From: a virus
IMG/VR virus record: IMGVR_UViG_3300008267_000240
Coordinates: 1-33,807 of that record
Reading direction: 5' to 3' (one strand)
DNA: 33,807 nucleotides
The notes beneath the pieces were generated by a model that had not been told where the DNA came from, did no database searches, and saw only the letters and a list, made by a program, of their open reading frames with translations. Positions 30,295 through 33,807 of the stretch are shown one piece after another. The first letter of the stretch is position 1. Every line of letters starts with the position of its first letter. The position numbers were made by a program, and so were the translations under genes.

Positions 30295-30515
30295 GCATAA
30301 GATTTGAAACCGACCGGATGCCACATAAGATCATGCTTTTGGATCAGGCGGCCGGGGCGGGGATTGAGTTTGAACCCGGAAGTTTGGCCGAAATGCACTT
30401 CTTAGAGTTCTGCGACAAACTGTGGATGCACGGCCTCCAAACCGGTATCGATGCTATGTTGCCATCTAGTGTCAAGATCATGGAGGTGACCCCCACGGGG
30501 GTAGAGCAAGTCTAA
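30291..30515 (+). CDS. Small uncharacterised protein, last of the second early block
   Basis: A 74-residue protein from ATG 30291 (ATGA overlap); the longer opening inside the previous gene is less likely. It begins MSIRFETDRMPHKIMLLDQA and contains FEPGSLAEMHFLEFCDKLWM followed by HGLQTGIDAMLPSSV. The segment around F-C-D-K-L-W-M-H-G-L-Q resembles the F-L-L-F-G-A-A-L-W-V-R-G segment of the preceding gene, hinting at a duplication. It is followed by 300 bases without a supported gene. No function is recognised. Confidence 0.6.
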   Translation: MSIRFETDRMPHKIMLLDQAAGAGIEFEPGSLAEMHFLEFCDKLWMHGLQTGIDAMLPSSVKIMEVTPTGVEQV

Positions 30516-30526
30516 AAGAGGGGTGA

Positions 30527-30696
30527 ACCGGAGCACCTAAAGACTCCGGTACCAATACGCATGGGGGTACTTGCCTCCATACGCATGGGGCGGGAACAAA
30601 AGGATTCCGGCAATGTGGGGTTCGGTTGTTGTACACACCCGCCCCACCACCTTAGGGGGTGTCAAGTAGGCGACAGAGGATGTGGGATACCGGAGT
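30527..30696 (+). ncRNA. Structured non-coding segment upstream of terS (RNA element or packaging site)
   Basis: Between the last early gene and terS (30516-30816) I see no supported gene, but dense complementarity. ACTCCGGTA (30543-30551) pairs with TACCGGAGT (30688-30696) over nine bases, and five T (30696-30700) end there. ACCGGAG at 30527-30533 can instead pair locally with CTCCGGT (30544-30550). Inside, atggggg (30561) pairs with cctccat (ending 30580), and GGGGCGGG (30587-30594) with CCCGCCCC (30638-30645), extended by AACAA/TTGTT. This could be a folded RNA with alternative pairings, a terminator of the early block, or a cos/pac site, given the terminase genes next door. Function unproven. 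Confidence 0.45.
30555..30590 (+). repeat. 12-bp direct repeat in the pre-terS region
   Basis: ATACGCATGGGG occurs at 30555-30566 and 30579-30590, a 24-base period, around the hairpin atggggg/cctccat. It may be a protein-binding repeat or part of the structured element described above. Confidence 0.7.
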
Positions 30697-30816
30697 TTTT
30701 CCTACTTTCCATCCGGTCTAGTCAAACCACCAAATCTGCCCCCGCCCGACTCAGTAGCGATAAATCAGGATACACCGTAGACTTTTAGCCTCCTCCATTC
30801 GATTGGACTAAGGGTC

Positions 30817-31392
30817 ATGCCTGAAACTCGAACAAAATCTAAACAAAAAGAAACCAATTTGGAATCCAATTTGGTTTTGACCCAAGCGGAGCCTAGTGCT
30901 GCCAAGCCGAAACATCCGGGTGGTCGCCCGACAAAATACGATGAAGCCTTGGCCGCAGACCTTTGCACCCGAATAGCAAATGGAGAGGCTCTAAGACAGA
31001 TATGCCAAGAAGAGGGTATGCCGGTACAGAGTACTGTCTACCTTTGGCTGTCCCGATTTCCAGAGTTTTCGGATATGTACACGAAGGCAAGGGAGGATCA
31101 GGCCGATACCCTTGCTGATGAGATTCATGCCATAGCGGATCAGATGCCTATGGAGAAGACAGACAAGGAGGGCAATACCTCTTTTGATTCTGCCTACATC
31201 AACTGGATGCGCCTGAGGATAGATGCCCGGAAGTGGACTGCATCGAAGCTCAAGCCCAGGAAATACGGCGACCGGATGGAGCTGGCCGGGGATAAGGACA
31301 ACCCGTTGAAGGTAGAGGCTTCCATAGAGGCCAAGGGATTGTTTGACAGCTTGCTGCAAAACCTAGAGCTGAAAAAACAGGCGGCCCAATGA
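30817..31392 (+). CDS. terS: Terminase small subunit
   Basis: A 191-residue protein. After a basic Lys/Gln/Pro-rich start comes PGGRPTKYDEALAADLCTRI (34-53), an HTH with ICQEEGMPVQSTVYLWLSRF (62-81), and a helical oligomerisation region with FSDMYTKAREDQADTLADEI (84-103) and SAYINWMRLRIDARKWTASK (125-144), then LKPRKYGDR. This order, ending in the R-x-R-x-D-x-R-K-W-x-x-x-K-L-x-P-x-x-Y-G-D pattern, is typical of Sf6-type small terminases, which recognise the packaging site and feed DNA to TerL. Two CCAATTTGG units lie in its first 20 codons. It shares ATGA with the next small gene. Confidence 0.88.
   Translation: MPETRTKSKQKETNLESNLVLTQAEPSAAKPKHPGGRPTKYDEALAADLCTRIANGEALRQICQEEGMPVQSTVYLWLSRFPEFSDMYTKAREDQADTLADEIHAIADQMPMEKTDKEGNTSFDSAYINWMRLRIDARKWTASKLKPRKYGDRMELAGDKDNPLKVEASIEAKGLFDSLLQNLELKKQAAQ
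30854..30874. repeat. Two CCAATTTGG units in the terS start region
   Basis: CCAATTTGG occurs at 30854-30862 and 30866-30874 with a 12-base period. Together they form a near-palindrome. The same element, in reverse complement and at the same period, is found in the initiator gene (22897-22917), and a single copy lies in a palindrome at 22710-22726. Confidence 0.7.
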
Positions 31393-31568
31393 CCGACCAA
31401 GAGATCGAGGATGCGATCCATGAGATCCACCCCGACATCAAGGTTGGGGGGTTTGAGCTCCTAGTTGGTAGGCTCATCGCCATGAGGCAGAGGGAGAAGT
31501 GCGCTGAGGTGGCAGAGATTCCCCATATGACACCCGTCGACATAGCCCGCGTGATCAGGAATGGATGA
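31389..31568 (+). CDS. Small protein between the terminase subunits
   Basis: A 59-residue protein from ATG 31389 (ATGA overlap with terS): MTDQEIEDAIHEIHPDIKVG, then GFELLVGRLIAMRQREKCAE and VAEIPHMTPVDIARVIRNG. It is acidic at the start and helical, and its stop lies inside the first codons of TerL (31566-31568), so all three are translated together. A small helical protein tucked between TerS and TerL might bridge them, but no family is recognised. Confidence 0.65.
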   Translation: MTDQEIEDAIHEIHPDIKVGGFELLVGRLIAMRQREKCAEVAEIPHMTPVDIARVIRNG

Positions 31569-33807
31569 AGTTCTTGAGATCCTTAAAGACCCGGACACTC
31601 AGGCCAAATTCTCTCAACTCAAGCCTGAGGATCAGGTCGCCTGGGCTTGGAGGGCTAACTGGGTATCTAAGGCGCATAGGCACCAGGTTATCCCGGCTGG
31701 GGATTGGTGGACGATATGGCTTATGCTCGCCGGCCGCGGTGCCGGCAAGACCAGGACGGCTGCGGAGCAAGTGGGGTGGTGGGCATGGCAGGAGGAAGGC
31801 ACTCGCTGGCTGGTGGGCGCACCAACCTCCTCCGATGTCAGAGCAACTTGTTTTGAAGGGGACTCAGGGCTTTTATCAGTTATACCCAGTTCACTTGTGG
31901 CAGATTACAACCGCGCCTTCCATGAGCTTAAATTGATTAACGGCTCCCTGATCAAAGGCATCCCAGCTTCGGAGCCAGAGCGGTTCCGGGGGCCACAGTT
32001 CCACGGGGCATGGCTGGATGAGTTGGCCGCTTGGGACTACCTCGATGAGGCCTGGGATCAGATCATGTTCGGGGTGCGACTAGGCAAGAAGACCCGGATT
32101 ATCTGTACGACAACCCCAAAGCCTAAAGACCTGATCGTGGATCTAGTAGGGCGGGAGGGCAATGATGTGGTGCTGACTACCGCCTCAACCTATGACAATC
32201 TCGCCAATCTGGCTCCCTCCTTCCAAAAGCAGATCCTCCAATATGAGGGAACGAAGCTGGGAAGGCAGGAGATCTACGCTGAGATCATCGACCCGGAGGA
32301 GTCCGGGATCGTCAAGCGGGAGATGTTCAAGCTCTGGCCGGCTCAGAAAGCCTTTCCCAAATTTGAGTACATCGTTCAGTCCTATGACTGCGCCTATACG
32401 GAAAAGACCATCAACGACCCAACCGCCTGCATTACTTGGGGGGTGTTCAAGCCCGTGGATGGCCCGATGTCGGTCATGGTGATTGACTGCTGGCAAGACC
32501 GCCTGCAATACCCCGACCTGCGGCCAAAGGTCATTGAGGAGTACGACACCATCTTCGGTGAGGGCAGGGAAAAGAAGCGGGTTGACCTGATCTTGGTTGA
32601 GGACAAGTCGGCTGGCATTAGCCTGATCCAGGACTTGCAGCGGGCCCACCTGCCGGTCAGGGCATATAACCCAGGGAATGCGGACAAGGTTCAGCGCCTC
32701 AATATCGTGTCCAACATCATTGCTCGAGGGAGGGTGTGGATACCGGAGAGCACGGTCAAGGAAGGCTATGTCCGGGATTGGGCTGAGCCTTTTGTCTCAC
32801 AGATATGCTCCTTCCCTGAGTCCACTCATGATGACTTTGTGGATGCTTATCACTTTATCGGTGCATCAATGAAGCCTGATCTCAAACTCAAAGCCTGGTA
32901 CGAAAGCCAAATGGCAGGCGGCGGTATTGCTAAGAAGACAGCCAAGGCTGCCACGAAGGCAAGCGAGAAGGCGGTCAGCGCGGCGCGGGACATGGCCAAG
33001 AAGTCTAAGTACAAGACTCTTGAGCCGCAGGTCAGAGAGCGCGAGGGTCAATACGGGGTTCAACGGCTAGAGCGAATCTTTGATGAAGTGCCAAATATCT
33101 ATCGGCAATATGATGATGAGGCTTTGCTCAGCGCCCTTAGAGGGGATAACGCCCAAACCCTAATGATCATGCGGCCGGGAGACTTTGAGAATTTTGCCTC
33201 CCCGCTCAATGTGTCGGGTTCGGACATGAGCAAGGGAAACAAGTCCCTCGATGAATATGTCAGAGAGTTAGGGGTCATTGCCCGCGATAAGGGGTTTGAG
33301 GATGTGCCATTCCTTGAGCTAGGCAAACCAAAAGGCTCCGCATACCTAAACATCCCAGGCCATGAAGGTCGCCATCGTATGAGGGCGTTAGAAGAGTTAG
33401 GTGATGAATCAACCTTGGTTCGCACTCTGCCAAGAGGGTCTGTGCGCGAGGCTTTGCCACGCCGCTCCCGGCAGGAGTACTTGGAAGCCTTGTCGCGTGA
33501 GCATGGCAACCCCCTGCTTGTGAACCCAGAGGATATTACAAGCGACATCATTGACCTGCGCCGTGCCCTACCCGAGCAATTTGCTGAGGGCGGCGAAGTT
33601 GCCCCTGAGGTATGGGGTGGCGGTACGGGCATCCCTTATGCCAAAGGCGGCGCAATTGATAAGAACCTCAAAGATTGGTACGCCGCTTCCGGTGGTGCTG
33701 CCTCCTATACGCAGAGCCAACAAGCCCAGGCGAAAAGATCATCCGATATACAGTCGTTTAAGGAGGGCAAGATTGGAGCGGATGAGCTGGTCAAGTACTA
33801 CCCAGGG
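31561..33807 (+). CDS. terL: Terminase large subunit with a long C-terminal extension (runs off the window)
   Basis: From ATG 31561 the frame is open for 749 codons up to the window edge. The packaging ATPase shows Walker A LAGRGAGKTR (56-65), Walker B AWLDEL with D153/E154 and the coupling motif TTTPKP (183-188). The RNase H-like nuclease has D276 (SYDCAY), E347/D348 (LVEDKSAG) and D425/D428 (HDDFVDAYHF). The core ends near 440. Beyond it the same frame continues through a Lys/Ala-rich helix (457-485), a domain with MRPGDFENFASPLNVSGSD, then IPGHEGRHRMRALEELGDE (598-616), a ParB-like motif, and Gly-rich sequence with FAEGGEVAPE. Most TerL proteins end after the nuclease, so this is a fusion or a polyvalent protein. 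LKAWYES (443-449) and LKDWYAAS (703-710) look like an internal repeat. The core call is secure. The extension's role is not known. Confidence 0.85.
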   Translation, partial: MDEVLEILKDPDTQAKFSQLKPEDQVAWAWRANWVSKAHRHQVIPAGDWWTIWLMLAGRGAGKTRTAAEQVGWWAWQEEGTRWLVGAPTSSDVRATCFEGDSGLLSVIPSSLVADYNRAFHELKLINGSLIKGIPASEPERFRGPQFHGAWLDELAAWDYLDEAWDQIMFGVRLGKKTRIICTTTPKPKDLIVDLVGREGNDVVLTTASTYDNLANLAPSFQKQILQYEGTKLGRQEIYAEIIDPEESGIVKREMFKLWPAQKAFPKFEYIVQSYDCAYTEKTINDPTACITWGVFKPVDGPMSVMVIDCWQDRLQYPDLRPKVIEEYDTIFGEGREKKRVDLILVEDKSAGISLIQDLQRAHLPVRAYNPGNADKVQRLNIVSNIIARGRVWIPESTVKEGYVRDWAEPFVSQICSFPESTHDDFVDAYHFIGASMKPDLKLKAWYESQMAGGGIAKKTAKAATKASEKAVSAARDMAKKSKYKTLEPQVREREGQYGVQRLERIFDEVPNIYRQYDDEALLSALRGDNAQTLMIMRPGDFENFASPLNVSGSDMSKGNKSLDEYVRELGVIARDKGFEDVPFLELGKPKGSAYLNIPGHEGRHRMRALEELGDESTLVRTLPRGSVREALPRRSRQEYLEALSREHGNPLLVNPEDITSDIIDLRRALPEQFAEGGEVAPEVWGGGTGIPYAKGGAIDKNLKDWYAASGGAASYTQSQQAQAKRSSDIQSFKEGKIGADELVKYYPG

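Noticed and set aside
30587-30649. A tRNA-like outline: GGGGCGG pairs with CCGCCCC followed by A and CCA.
   Set aside because: Only 63 bases long, with no convincing T arm, D arm or anticodon arm, so it is treated as part of the structured non-coding segment.
30561-30788. A 75-codon plus-strand open frame in the pre-terS gap.
   Set aside because: Cys/Arg-rich composition without protein-like pattern, no ribosome site, and it runs through the hairpins and repeats.
33099-33632. A 177-codon minus-strand open frame.
   Set aside because: It is antisense to the open TerL extension, which reads through with protein-like composition and a recognisable motif.
1-33807. CRISPR arrays, insertion sequences, integrase and attachment sites.
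   Set aside because: No regularly spaced repeat-spacer series, transposase or recombinase motif was seen anywhere in the window.

Overview
The window is a large part of a tailed-phage genome, or a prophage or metagenomic contig of one. It most likely carries a short tail (podovirus type) and infects a Gram-negative bacterium. Evidence for this: a terminase small/large pair, an SU10-type head-tail adaptor followed by a P22 gp10-like beta-propeller nozzle, four consecutive candidate ejection (internal virion) proteins including a lytic transglycosylase, and no tail-tube or classical tape-measure gene. The signal peptides, a candidate lipoprotein, a Rap1a/Tai-like periplasmic protein, RusA and YbcO homologues point to a proteobacterial host. 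A betaproteobacterial host from fresh water is a guess. Portal, capsid and scaffold genes are absent and probably lie beyond the right end, after the terminase. The partial gene at the left end would then follow them in a circular or permuted map. No integrase, CI-type repressor, DNA polymerase, RNA polymerase or tRNA was seen.

Layout. 1-2740: receptor-binding region, with an S74-chaperoned tail fibre, a second fibre gene broken by a deletion/frameshift, and a 41-bp tandem duplication. 2741-5091: small membrane proteins, a three-TM-family holin and an M15 endolysin. 5091-10644: adaptor, fibre-like protein, nozzle, a small protein, a ferritin-like diiron protein and an unknown protein. 10631-19265: four internal virion proteins, closed by a strong terminator at 19298-19333. 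19332-22255, minus strand: a recombination operon (SSB-like protein with an acidic DDDIPF tail, PD-(D/E)XK exonuclease, HTH protein, candidate lipoprotein, small unknowns). 22256-22377: divergent control region. 22378-28168, plus strand: Cro/YdaS-like regulator, DUF1376 initiator with iterons inside its gene, DnaB-type helicase, RusA, small unknowns, a secreted Rap1a/Tai-like protein, an m5C methyltransferase with a repeat-rich insert and a YbcO-like HNH protein. 28195-30515: a second promoter with an operator, driving nine small unknown genes. 30516-30816: a non-coding, strongly structured segment. 30817-33807: TerS, a small protein, and a TerL whose frame stays open for more than 300 codons past the terminase core to the window end.

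How it fits together. The palindrome at 22314-22330 places one arm in the -35 box of each divergent promoter, so one regulator could control both the leftward recombination genes and the rightward replication genes. Replication probably starts inside the DUF1376 gene, in lambda-O style. The same 9-bp element reappears in the first codons of terS. The late region ends at the terminator that meets the convergent recombination operon.

Most worth a second look: the TerL extension with a ParB-like GHEGRHR motif, the diiron protein in the virion region, the secreted Rap1a/Tai-like protein, the iterons shared between the initiator gene and terS, and the structured region upstream of terS.
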